NCBI GenBank assembly: GCA_012517255.1 | Contig: JAAYVH010000293.1 | Location: 1-33,659 of the forward strand | DNA length: 33,659 nt | DNA from: Chthonomonadales bacterium | GTDB lineage: Bacteria > Armatimonadota > Chthonomonadetes > Chthonomonadales > CAJBBX01 | Direction: 5' to 3' | Made by a program: the position numbers and the translations under genes | Notes under the pieces: model-generated | What the model was told of the DNA's origin: nothing | The model's input: only the letters and a program-made list of their open reading frames with translations | The model's database searches: none | Shown here: piece by piece, positions 9,101-15,536 of the stretch | How positions within the stretch are numbered: the stretch's first letter is position 1 | Layout of the letters: every line of letters begins with the position of its first letter

Positions 9101-9480
9101 TCGTGGCCATGATCGGTATCATCATGCTCGTGGGACTGGTGACCAAGAACGCGATTCTGCTGGTGGACTATACCAACACCTTGCGGGCTCGCGGCAAGGC
9201 ACGGAACGAAGCGCTCCTGGAGGCAGGACCGACACGGTTGCGGCCGATCCTCATGACCACCATTGCCATGGTGTTCGGCATGCTGCCCACGGCCCTGGGT
9301 CTGGGCCGCGGGGCTGAGTTCCGCGCACCGTTGGCGACGCCGGTGATCGGCGGCTTGCTCCTCTCCATGTTGCTGACGCTCGTCGTCATACCGTGCGTCT
9401 ACACGTACTTTGACGACGCCGGCGAGTTCGTGGCGAGAATGCGGAACCGTCTGCGACGCTCACCCCGTCCTCAGCCGTAG
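6139..9480 (+). CDS. RND efflux permease (HAE-1/AcrB-like) with extra membrane segments
   Basis: A 1113-residue inner-membrane proton-driven exporter, four bases after the adaptor stop. The N-terminus MWLTNLAIRRPVFILMLVSA is TM1. The proton-relay residues are D399-D400 in TM4 (GILVDDSIVVLENI) and K1003 in TM10 (GLVTKNAILLVDY), so the pump looks active. Two periplasmic porter/docking loops are present. Between TM6 and the DQDQG motif at 612-616 the chain has about 90 residues where relatives have about 40, with three hydrophobic stretches (about 528-547, 555-573, 577-599) in place of one. This suggests 14 helices instead of 12. The substrate cannot be read from sequence; drug or lipid-like compounds are as likely as metals, and no Met/His metal relay is obvious. 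Confidence 0.93.
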   Translation: MWLTNLAIRRPVFILMLVSALIVLGLFSRSKMSLELNPQVDLPFIAVITVYPGAGPQEVESQITKKIEDAVASVNGVKTITSTSQEGQSAVTIEFNIGVSSDVAASDVREKVGAIQAALPEDSTTPVVLKFDVNSQPIIYYGIVGKRPSRDIRDLADNVIKPRLSKISGIAAVTVSGGEIREISVGVRKERLDAYGIGIQQLVALIKASTLNFPVGRITEGNREYSVRVVGEYRDVATIAATSLKMPDGRTVRLSDIADVRDTTEEMRELSRINRQDSVAIVIQKTSEGNTVEIAKLVRAEIARLEAELPKDVDFVLNQDLSVNVEDSVHDVVVSLILGAFLAVAVVFFFLHNLRGTLIVALAIPTSVIATFLPMYASGFTLNTMTMLALSLAVGILVDDSIVVLENIYRHLARGEQPVEAAINGRGEIGLAAIAITLTDVVVFVPIAFMGGIVGQFFKSFGITIASATLFSLLMSFTLTPMLAARWYRAGEAVEAERGFFGLITRFYHALDRIYRSVLAWALRYRGVVVYTGSGLLVLVFLTIITSVARTAIATWLLPLAVGFGVVGILLLWRYRILGLIVTGAGVASVFLAFGLGMAAGRPLLNFRFAPDQDQGTISVAGELPAGTSLERTRRVALAIEDTIVTVPDVENIFTNIGATSAGARGAASVGTQYFTVTIKLRQKISLAESVNPFAKKEGLRRRPASEVADEVRKKIGSIPGATIKVSEVSGFRGGGSPLQIDLLGSDFGKMNELAGQLLAMFRKTPGVINADVSSRIGRPEQRIEIDRDKCASYGLSVAQIALNLRASLEGDTSTVFRENGNEYKIRVNFAENYRRNTSELPTIVVGQVAGPGGRMEPVRLGDVARVTLAEGPTSINRMDRQRLVSVTADVRPGYAPGNIRLDIDRQIAEQKLDFGAITYQWGGENRVQQQEGVYLFAALGLSIVLVYMLMAALFDNLLYPLVIMLSLPQAMIGALLGLMVAGHALTIVAMIGIIMLVGLVTKNAILLVDYTNTLRARGKARNEALLEAGPTRLRPILMTTIAMVFGMLPTALGLGRGAEFRAPLATPVIGGLLLSMLLTLVVIPCVYTYFDDAGEFVARMRNRLRRSPRPQP

Positions 9481-9497
9481 AACGAGAGGAAGGTACT

Positions 9498-9788
9498 ATG
9501 CGACTGACATTCATCGTATGTGAAGCCAGCGTTGATGAGCGCGTGATGGCGATGCTGACGGAGGCAGGAGCCAGCGGCTATACGCGGCTCACCGATGCGT
9601 TCGGCAACGGCTCCCATGGGAGGAGAGAAGGCTCCCCCATCTGGCCGGGGCTCAACTCGATCATCATGAGCGCCATGACCGACGAGCAGATTGAGACCAT
9701 GCGGCAACGCATCGAGGAGCTCGTGGCGGAACGAGAAGGCAGACTGGCCATACGGATGTTCGCGACGCCCGTCGAACAAATCATCTGA
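9498..9788 (+). CDS. PII-like small protein of the efflux operon
   Basis: A 96-residue cytosolic protein, 17 bases after the RND gene with a purine-rich Shine-Dalgarno (AGGAAGG). The pattern is PII/SbtB-like ferredoxin fold: a first strand MRLTFIVCEASVDERVMAML, GASGYTRLTDAFGNGSHGRR where PII proteins have the T-loop region, IWPGLNSIIMSAMTD as a further strand, and a last strand RLAIRMFATPVEQI. The segment G-x-GSHGRREGSPIWPG resembles a group of PII-like proteins I know as neighbours of RND pumps, whose ligand is not established. PII relatives sense nucleotides or small effectors and bind transporters, so a role in gating or sensing for this pump is plausible but inferred. Confidence 0.7.
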   Translation: MRLTFIVCEASVDERVMAMLTEAGASGYTRLTDAFGNGSHGRREGSPIWPGLNSIIMSAMTDEQIETMRQRIEELVAEREGRLAIRMFATPVEQII

Positions 9789-9791
9789 GAC

Positions 9792-9819
9792 GTAGGGGCG
9801 AGATGTCCATCGCCCCTAC
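9792..9819. repeat. Perfect 10-bp inverted repeat (REP-like palindrome or hairpin)
   Basis: GTAGGGGCGA (9792-9801) and TCGCCCCTAC (9810-9819) are perfectly complementary around an 8-base loop. The element begins three bases after the stop of the PII-like gene and ends 12 bases before the kinase ATG. No T tract follows, so it is not a standard intrinsic terminator; it may stabilise the 3' end of the efflux mRNA, partly end transcription, or be one copy of a dispersed palindromic repeat. Only one copy is in the window. Confidence 0.6.
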
Positions 9820-9831
9820 CCCATCCAACCC

Positions 9832-11649
9832 ATGGCGGTGACCACGGACATCATAGCGCGCAAGTACAAGATCGTCCGCGAGATAGCGCGGTCCAATGAT
9901 GTCGTCTACGAGGCCGTGGACATCACCATGGGGCGGCGTCTGGCCATCAAAGAGCTGTTGATACCGCCGAACCTCACCGGCGCAGCTCGAGCCGAGCGGG
10001 TCGAGCGCTTCAACCGGGAGGCGCGGGCAGCCGGCAAGCTCTCCCATCATAACATCGTCACGGTCTACGATTTCGGGGAGGACAACGGGCGGTACTACAT
10101 CGCCATGGAGTATCTGGAGGGCGGAACGCTCCGCGATACTCTTCAGGCTCGCGGGGCTCTTGCGCCCCCGGAAGCAGTCGATATCGGCAGCCAGGTTCTT
10201 TCGGCGCTCGCGCACGCTCATGCTCACAGCGTGATCCATCGCGACGTGAAGCCCGACAACATTCACATGCTTCCAGACGGGTTGATCAAGCTGACCGACT
10301 TCGGCATCGCCCGGCTCTCCGAAGAGGCATCCCTCACTGGCGATGGGCAGGTCTTCGGAACTCCCAGCTACATGTCGCCGGAGCAGATCGAGGGGCGCTT
10401 CGTGGACCACCGTTCCGATCTGTTCAGCCTGGGGGTCGTCCTGTACGAGATGGTGGCAGGACGCAAGCCCTTCACCGGCGACAGCGTCGTGAGCATCACC
10501 TACGCCATCATGCACGCTGAGCCGCCGCCCCTGATGGGCGTTCCCTATCCTCTCGAGCGCATCATCAGTCGTGCCCTGAGCAAGGACCCCTCGATGCGCT
10601 ACCAGTCGGCAGCCGAGATGCGCGCCGCTCTCAAAGACTCCCTCGCATTGCCGGCGGCTTTCAGCGCATCGCCCCCCCAGGCAGCGCAGGCCACGGTTCA
10701 CCCGAACGCCGCACCTGCGCCGCTCGGTTCTCCGTCAGCGTGGTCGCCCACTCCCTCTCCCTGGCAGCCCCCGGCGCCGGCAGGAACGGTTCCTCCGGTC
10801 TACACGGGCGCCGGACCTCAGCCACCCGCTCCCCAGAGCGGCGCCGTGGTTGGCCCCTTCGCCACATGGGGCTCGCCGCAGACAGCGGCGCCATCGCCCC
10901 AGGCGCCGCCCTCGGCCCCCTTTGTGCGCCCAAGGGAGCCGCTCATTGGTCCCGGTGTCCGAACCTTCCTGAACATCATGACGATCAGCTTCGTGCTGGC
11001 GGCTATTCTGCTCGGGTCTGTCTTGCTGTTCGTGCGCTCGTACGAACAGCACCGCAGCTACGGCGCAGTCCAGGCGCTTCAGATGATGATGGCTGAGGCG
11101 GCCGGTCTCGTGCAGTCGGGCGATCTGGAGGGAGCCGCCAGCAAGTATGAGCGCGTTCTCGCCGCATCGCCGAGGTCGCCCGAAGGCCGCGTGGCGAGAA
11201 CGAACCTCGCCACGGTTCTCAACCGACTGGGGATCCGCGCCGCAGACCTTGGGCGCCTCGACCAAGCCGCGGCGAGATTTCAGGCCGTGCTCGATCTGTA
11301 CGCGCGCCTGCCCGATGGGCTGTCGCAGACCGACCTGCAGGAGCTTGCCAACGCCCAGGAGAACCTTGACGCTGTAGTCCGGTTGCGTGGGCGATCAGGT
11401 GTTCCTAGCGGCGAGTCTGGCAGACTGGAACTCCGCGATGCGGAGACATCGCCGTCGACAGGCGCCCCGAGCCAAAGCGAGGCTCTTGCCCGAGAGTATC
11501 TGGCTGCGGGACTGCAGGCACAGGCGCTCGGGGATCTGGACGCCGCTCGCGAGTGTTGGACGCGAGCCATCGGGGCCGCGCCGGGGACGGAGTCGGCAAT
11601 GATGGCACAGCGGCTTCTGGATCAGACCACGACGCCGCCGCGATTCTGA
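9832..11649 (+). CDS. Membrane-anchored Ser/Thr protein kinase with C-terminal TPR-like sensor region
   Basis: A 605-residue Hanks-type kinase. The ATP-anchoring lysine is K40 (LAIKEL); the catalytic loop is HRDVKPDN with D138; the metal-binding DFG is at 156-158; the activation segment ends GTPSYMSPEQ. The glycine-rich loop is atypical: the usual GxGxxG is replaced by ARSNDVVYEA at 19-28, with no glycine. A Pro/Ala-rich linker (about 276-363) leads to one membrane helix at about 379-401 and an extracytoplasmic part with TPR-like helical repeats (GDLEGAASKYERVLAASPRS; LGRLDQAAARFQAVLDLYAR; GDLDAARECWTRAIGAAPG). This layout suggests an envelope sensor kinase; the substrate is unknown. No Shine-Dalgarno is evident; the hairpin at 9792-9819 lies immediately upstream. 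Confidence 0.9.
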   Translation: MAVTTDIIARKYKIVREIARSNDVVYEAVDITMGRRLAIKELLIPPNLTGAARAERVERFNREARAAGKLSHHNIVTVYDFGEDNGRYYIAMEYLEGGTLRDTLQARGALAPPEAVDIGSQVLSALAHAHAHSVIHRDVKPDNIHMLPDGLIKLTDFGIARLSEEASLTGDGQVFGTPSYMSPEQIEGRFVDHRSDLFSLGVVLYEMVAGRKPFTGDSVVSITYAIMHAEPPPLMGVPYPLERIISRALSKDPSMRYQSAAEMRAALKDSLALPAAFSASPPQAAQATVHPNAAPAPLGSPSAWSPTPSPWQPPAPAGTVPPVYTGAGPQPPAPQSGAVVGPFATWGSPQTAAPSPQAPPSAPFVRPREPLIGPGVRTFLNIMTISFVLAAILLGSVLLFVRSYEQHRSYGAVQALQMMMAEAAGLVQSGDLEGAASKYERVLAASPRSPEGRVARTNLATVLNRLGIRAADLGRLDQAAARFQAVLDLYARLPDGLSQTDLQELANAQENLDAVVRLRGRSGVPSGESGRLELRDAETSPSTGAPSQSEALAREYLAAGLQAQALGDLDAARECWTRAIGAAPGTESAMMAQRLLDQTTTPPRF

Positions 11650-11715
11650 CGCCTGACGGACACGCAAGTCCTTGCACACACCGTTTGTCGCCAATCCATG
11701 TCACCGGAGTAGACC

Positions 11716-12849
11716 GTGGCCAAACAGAAGCGCCAACCCCGAGCATCCCACGGACACACCGCCAGCTTCGCAGACGCTGAGGTGGCGTCCCTGTACAATC
11801 AGGCCGATGAATCGGCTGCGAACCAGCTCGCTGTCTTAGCGCACTCCGAGGCGCCGAGCCGTGCCAAAGATGCGCGGCGCGCACTGTTCCTCCTGCGTCA
11901 GCGAGGCATCCGCGCCGATGCATCGGCGGAACCCTCAGCGCCTCCGCAGGCTAACCGTGCGACTCCCAGAAAGCTCGAGGTGGCAGCCATGACGACGCTC
12001 GAGCCGCCCGGCAGGCGCACCATAGCGTTTGCGGCGACACAGACGAGTCAGCCTGTCACTGCCGTCGTTCTGGACATGTTCGGGGCGGTCGCGGCTTTGC
12101 CCCAGAACGTCGACACGATCGAGGAGCTCATTCAGCAGGACGAGGAGACAGACGATGCGGAGCCGCCATGCGCTGCCGTCGTACCCGTTGACTTCGCCCG
12201 GTTTCGCGTCCAGCAGGCGGTGCAGGTCAATCGCGACCAAGGCCTGCTCATGCCCATCGGTCTCTCGGCCGCGTTGGATCGCATCGGCCCGCCTGACGCG
12301 GAGTACCCCGAGCATCCCGCCTACGCCATGCTCGGCGGGTTGCCCTCGTCGTGGAGCAAGCCCTCGCGGGAGGACCATGTCTGGATGGCAACCATCACCG
12401 CGCTCATGGGGTCTGTGGACCGCCGACGTTTCGACGAGCTTGCCGGACAGGTTCGCGAAATGCAGCATAGCAGGGTCTTGCTGAGTCCGACCCAGGTCCG
12501 CGAGATGCTCGATCGCTCCATCTCAGAGGCCATCCCGAGTCTGTATCCCGCAACGATTCGGCAGTCGGTCATTCAGTGGCTTGAGGACGACGCCCTTGTG
12601 TGGCTTGGCGCGGGCAGGTCCGATCTAGCCATGCACAGCCTGGCTCTGGCCCACGACGGAGCCTGCGCGACGGAAGAACACTGGTGGTTCCTGAAGGAGG
12701 CCGTTCGCTTGCGACTGGCGATCTCGATCGTCCCGAAGGACAGAATGCAGCCCACGTCATCGTCGTCACCCATCATCACGCCTGATGAAGCGCTCGGCCC
12801 GATGAACGAGGGTGACGCCGACAGCGAGCCGCTCATCTGGCGTCCATGA
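11716..12849 (+). CDS. Conserved-looking protein of unknown function
   Basis: A 377-residue soluble protein starting at GTG 11716 with GGAG six bases upstream. I do not recognise the family with confidence. The N-terminus is basic (AKQKRQPRASHGHT) and leads into two helices (SLYNQADESAANQLAVLAHS; APSRAKDARRALFLLRQRGI) that look like a HEAT-type helical pair. A middle domain follows (TIAFAATQTSQPVTAVVLDM) and a helical C-terminal half with HVWMATITALMGSVDRRRFD and EEHWWFLKEAVRLRLAI. No signal peptide, membrane span or catalytic motif is visible. It overlaps the next gene by four bases (ATGA), so it is probably co-translated with the phosphodiesterase; coding is supported by that overlap, the ribosome site and length. 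Confidence 0.75.
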   Translation: MAKQKRQPRASHGHTASFADAEVASLYNQADESAANQLAVLAHSEAPSRAKDARRALFLLRQRGIRADASAEPSAPPQANRATPRKLEVAAMTTLEPPGRRTIAFAATQTSQPVTAVVLDMFGAVAALPQNVDTIEELIQQDEETDDAEPPCAAVVPVDFARFRVQQAVQVNRDQGLLMPIGLSAALDRIGPPDAEYPEHPAYAMLGGLPSSWSKPSREDHVWMATITALMGSVDRRRFDELAGQVREMQHSRVLLSPTQVREMLDRSISEAIPSLYPATIRQSVIQWLEDDALVWLGAGRSDLAMHSLALAHDGACATEEHWWFLKEAVRLRLAISIVPKDRMQPTSSSSPIITPDEALGPMNEGDADSEPLIWRP

Positions 12850-13649
12850 CTATGCGACTGACGATAGCAATGATCACGATGATGAGCGCCTGTTCGCTCG
12901 TTCCTGCAGTCACGTCGCCGAAGGCGCGACCGCCGGTGCTCGTCGTCGCCCATCGTGGCGGCGCCGGCGTGGCGCCCGAGAACACGCTCACGGCGTTCCG
13001 CAAGGCAATACGTTTGCGGGCGGACTACGTCGAAGTGGATGTAGGATGCTCGGCGGACGGACATCTGGTAGTCATGCATGACCGCACCGTGGACAGAACC
13101 ACGAACGGCACGGGCGACATCGCGAAGCTGACCCTGGCCGAGATAGGCAAGCTCGCCATACGGTCCGATCGCTTCCCGGACGTCCATGAGCGTGTCCCGA
13201 CATTCGAGGCGGTTGTGCGGCTATGCCGTGCGCGCATCGGGCTGTACATTGATCACAAGGATGCCCCGGTCGGCGAGGTGATGCGCGTGCTTGACGCGCT
13301 GCGGTTCGGCCGGAAGGCCATCGTCTACGGTTCGCCCGACCGCCTGGCGGAGTACCGGCGGCTCATGCCCGCGATGGCGATCATGCCGGGCCATCCCGCC
13401 GACCTGGCCGCAATGGACGCTCTGGTCAGCAGGCTGCATCCTGAAGCAATGGACGGTCACCTGCTCGAATGGACACGCGAGCAGGTGGACGAAGCCCATC
13501 GTCGCGGCGCGACCGTCTGGATGGACGTCATGGGAGACACCGACAACGAGGCCGGGTGGCAAGCTGCAGTGGACCTGGGGGCCGACGCGCTACAGACCGA
13601 CTATCCCGACCGACTGCTGTCCTATCTTCGCCGAAAGAAACTGCGTTAG
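12846..13649 (+). CDS. Glycerophosphodiester phosphodiesterase, probable lipoprotein
   Basis: A 267-residue GDPD-family enzyme that hydrolyses glycerophosphodiesters to an alcohol and glycerol-3-phosphate. The Ca/Mg-dependent active site is complete: H36-R37 with PENT (HRGG at 36-39, PENT at 44-47), E63 and D65 (YVEVDV), and H78 (DGHLVVMHD). Later family blocks are AIVYGSP and GADALQTDYPDRL near the end. The N-terminus MTMRLTIAMITMMSAC resembles a lipoprotein signal with C16 after MSA, slightly off the lipobox consensus; plain secretion is the alternative. It starts within the stop codon of the preceding unknown gene and is convergent with the membrane protein gene at 13676. Confidence 0.92.
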   Translation: MTMRLTIAMITMMSACSLVPAVTSPKARPPVLVVAHRGGAGVAPENTLTAFRKAIRLRADYVEVDVGCSADGHLVVMHDRTVDRTTNGTGDIAKLTLAEIGKLAIRSDRFPDVHERVPTFEAVVRLCRARIGLYIDHKDAPVGEVMRVLDALRFGRKAIVYGSPDRLAEYRRLMPAMAIMPGHPADLAAMDALVSRLHPEAMDGHLLEWTREQVDEAHRRGATVWMDVMGDTDNEAGWQAAVDLGADALQTDYPDRLLSYLRRKKLR

Positions 13650-13675
13650 CCGGTGTGCGCCCGCACGGACGGGTA

Positions 13676-14647
13676 TCAACGGCGAAGGAACGCGCCTGCG
13701 CCCACGATCGCCGCCACCAGAATCGCAGCATACAGCAACGCGAAGGCCTCACTGCGCGAATAGCGGAACCGGCGCCAATGAGCCGCCACCACCACGACCG
13801 CCATCGGCACCAGCGCCGGCATGCGCCAGCCGGTGATCAGTACGACGAGCATGTACAGGCCGAGCACCACTGACAGCGGCCAGACGGTTCGCGCGAAGCC
13901 CTCACGCTCTCCGGCAAAGCGACACATGGCGGCGACAAAGAAGGCGATAAAGAGGAAGTCGGCAAAGCCGACCACGGCGATCGGAGCCGCTCCCGCCGTC
14001 GTTGTCGGCAGCTTCACGGTCATCGCTTCCGCCACGCGCTGCGCAGCGGGCGCCTCGCTCTCCATGATCTGATGCACCGGTCCGCCCAGGGTCACGGTCC
14101 ACACATCCACGAGAGCCAACACTGCCGCAACCGGCGGCACCATGTTGGCGCTGCGAATCAAACGGGACAGCAGGATGCCGAGGCCAGCCCCGAGCGCGAT
14201 GAACGCGAGGTCTGCCAGGCCCGCAACGGACAGGAGCCAGCTCCACGGCGCCATGGGCTTACCCATCGCCACCATCAGTCGCAACGGTACCGCGGCGACG
14301 GTGGCGCAAACCGTCAGCGCCAGCGCCGCACGAAGGCTTCGGACCGCTCTGCCGTAGGAAGCAGCCAGGACGACGACGAGAACGAGGGAGACGAGGGTTG
14401 ACAGCACGACCGTGCCAATGCGCTCATCACGCACGCGCGGCGCGGCCTGCCAGTAGATGAGGTACGCGAGCGTCGGCCACAGCGCGCTGCGCCAGCCGGC
14501 TGGCGCACGGCTGTCCTTTGCAGACGCCTCATCAGCCTGGCGTTCCGAACGTGACGCGCTACCCAAATCGGTATTCCGTGTTCCCCTGATGTTGTGCAAG
14601 CCGTTGGTCGGGAGCGCCCTGGCGCCGAACGTTCTTTGACTTGGCAA
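13676..14647 (-). CDS. Polytopic membrane protein, candidate presenilin/SPP-like intramembrane aspartyl protease
   Basis: An integral membrane protein of up to 323 residues with about nine hydrophobic segments after an N-terminal polar stretch of some 50 residues. Numbering is from TTG 14647, which sits eight bases after a strong -10; a later TTG at residue 28 is an alternative start. Three features in the right order recall A22 proteases: an aspartate inside a helix (LALVDVWTV, D181), then GFAD within the next helix (IAVVGFADFLFIA, D230), then MPALVPM opening a later helix (P277-L279). Presenilin and SPP use a helix D, GxGD and PAL with about 50-60 residues between them; here the gaps are 49 and 47. 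The second glycine of GxGD is alanine. Protease function is inferred and unproven; an uncharacterised membrane protein is the fallback. Confidence 0.6.
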   Translation of the reverse strand: MPSQRTFGARALPTNGLHNIRGTRNTDLGSASRSERQADEASAKDSRAPAGWRSALWPTLAYLIYWQAAPRVRDERIGTVVLSTLVSLVLVVVLAASYGRAVRSLRAALALTVCATVAAVPLRLMVAMGKPMAPWSWLLSVAGLADLAFIALGAGLGILLSRLIRSANMVPPVAAVLALVDVWTVTLGGPVHQIMESEAPAAQRVAEAMTVKLPTTTAGAAPIAVVGFADFLFIAFFVAAMCRFAGEREGFARTVWPLSVVLGLYMLVVLITGWRMPALVPMAVVVVAAHWRRFRYSRSEAFALLYAAILVAAIVGAGAFLRR

Positions 14648-14665
14648 GCCCGCGTATTGTACAAT
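14636..14665 (+). promoter_or_regulatory. Sigma70-type promoter for the ANTAR regulator/kinase operon
   Basis: TTGACT (14636-14641), an 18-base spacer and TACAAT (14660-14665). Transcription should begin near 14672, giving a leader of about 200 bases before the response regulator. The -10 shares the palindrome ATTGTACAAT (14656-14665) with the opposing promoter, so RNA polymerase can open only one of the two at a time. Confidence 0.65.
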
Positions 14666-14684
14666 GATGCCCAGCGACGGTCAA
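14656..14684 (-). promoter_or_regulatory. Sigma70-type promoter for the presenilin-like gene
   Basis: On the minus strand TTGACC (14684-14679), a 17-base spacer and TACAAT (14661-14656). The expected start of transcription is around 14650-14648, at or just before the TTG start codon (14647), suggesting a leaderless mRNA if that codon is used. Its -10 overlaps by two bases the -10 of the plus-strand promoter at 14636-14665. Confidence 0.65.
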
Positions 14685-14708
14685 GCTACGATCATTCCCT
14701 CAACATCG

Positions 14709-14791
14709 CGGTCGCCAAGGGTGTCGACCGTGAATACACCGTTTCGCTCCCTCGTGGAGCGGCAGCAGGAGGTTCGCCGAACCTGCGTTTT
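14709..14791 (+). promoter_or_regulatory. Structured leader of the response-regulator mRNA: three tandem hairpins
   Basis: Three inverted repeats follow each other: CGGTCG/CGACCG (14709-14714 and 14725-14730), CGCTCC/GGAGCG (14745-14750 and 14756-14761, loop of five) and AGGTTC/GAACCT (14770-14775 and 14779-14784, loop GCC). The third is followed by GCG and TTTT (14788-14791), a weak terminator-like arrangement. None of the loops has the A1/G4 hexaloop of known ANTAR targets. Attenuation is possible but unproven. Confidence 0.35.
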
Positions 14792-14874
14792 CCCGACGCC
14801 CCCCAGTCTGCAGTACGTGCCGCGCCCCCTGCTCATTGCCTGACCGCCCTGAAGACCCTTTCGGAGTAGATACC

Positions 14875-15471
14875 GTGACAGAGACGCCACCATCGGAAAG
14901 ACAACTACGCATCGTGATCGCCGACGACGAGCCGCTGATCAGGATCGATCTCAAGAACACGCTCGAGGAGCTCGGCTATGCCGTCGTCGCGGAGGCGGCG
15001 GACGGCGTCAAGGCGCTGGAGGCAGTTCGCGCCTTGACGCCCGACGTCGTGATCCTGGACATCAAGATGCCGATCATGGATGGCATTGATGTCGCCAAAG
15101 CAATCCACGCCGAGCAGATCGCGCCCGTGCTGCTGCTGACCGCCTACTACGAGTCCGATCTGATTGACCGGGCCAAGGATGCGGGCGTGTACTACTACCT
15201 GGTAAAGCCCTTCAAGCAGTCCGATATTGTGCCGGCTGTGGAGATCACGCTGAGTCGGTGGCAGGAGCACCTTGCGCTCGAACGCGAGGCTCGCGACCTC
15301 GAGGACAAGCTGGAGACGCGCAAGTCGGTGGATCGCGCCAAAGGCATCCTGATGGACCAGTACGGCCTCAAGGAACAGGAAGCGTTCCGGCGTATCCAGG
15401 TGCAGAGCATGAACACCCGCAAGTCCATGCGCGACATTGCCGAAGCGATCATCCTGGCTCACAATGTCTAG
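14875..15471 (+). CDS. ANTAR-domain response regulator (PdtaR/EutV type)
   Basis: A 198-residue regulator beginning at GTG 14875, eight bases after GGAG; a TTG at 14836 in frame has no such site. The receiver domain (11-125) has the acidic pair D17-D18, phospho-acceptor D62 (VVILDIKMP), T89 and K111 (LVKPF). A helical linker (QEHLALEREARDLEDKLETR) leads to the ANTAR domain (about 137-195: VDRAKGILMDQYGLKEQEAF, then RRIQVQSMNTRKSMRDIAEA). ANTAR regulators bind paired RNA hairpins and prevent transcription termination when phosphorylated. The partner is the HisKA_2 kinase 65 bases downstream. The leader and a hairpin in the intergenic gap may be its own targets. Confidence 0.93.
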   Translation: MTETPPSERQLRIVIADDEPLIRIDLKNTLEELGYAVVAEAADGVKALEAVRALTPDVVILDIKMPIMDGIDVAKAIHAEQIAPVLLLTAYYESDLIDRAKDAGVYYYLVKPFKQSDIVPAVEITLSRWQEHLALEREARDLEDKLETRKSVDRAKGILMDQYGLKEQEAFRRIQVQSMNTRKSMRDIAEAIILAHNV

Positions 15472-15479
15472 GACTCTGA

Positions 15480-15497
15480 CCGAGCAGCGCCGCTCGG
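15480..15497 (+). promoter_or_regulatory. RNA hairpin with A1/G4 hexaloop, candidate half of an ANTAR target
   Basis: CCGAGC and GCTCGG form a perfect six-base stem around the six-base loop AGCGCC. Loop position 1 is A and position 4 is G, the two bases described as invariant in hairpins recognised by ANTAR proteins. It lies eight bases after the ANTAR gene stop and before its cognate kinase. A second matching hairpin is not evident: the next one (GCC/GGC around ATGCCT, 15500-15511) has A1 but C4, and no terminator follows. Confidence 0.4.
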
Positions 15498-15536
15498 CAG
15501 CCATGCCTGGCGCCGGCGCTATCAGATAGGCTCATC

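Noticed and set aside
9781-10701. 306-codon open frame on the minus strand
   Set aside because: Antisense to the kinase catalytic domain, with no domain features; a codon-bias shadow.
13650-13675. Bidirectional terminator between the phosphodiesterase and membrane-protein genes
   Set aside because: Only a short imperfect stem (GTGC/GCAC) with no T tract on either strand.
15500-15511. Second hairpin of an ANTAR target (GCC/GGC around ATGCCT)
   Set aside because: Only three pairs in the stem, and loop position 4 is C, not G.
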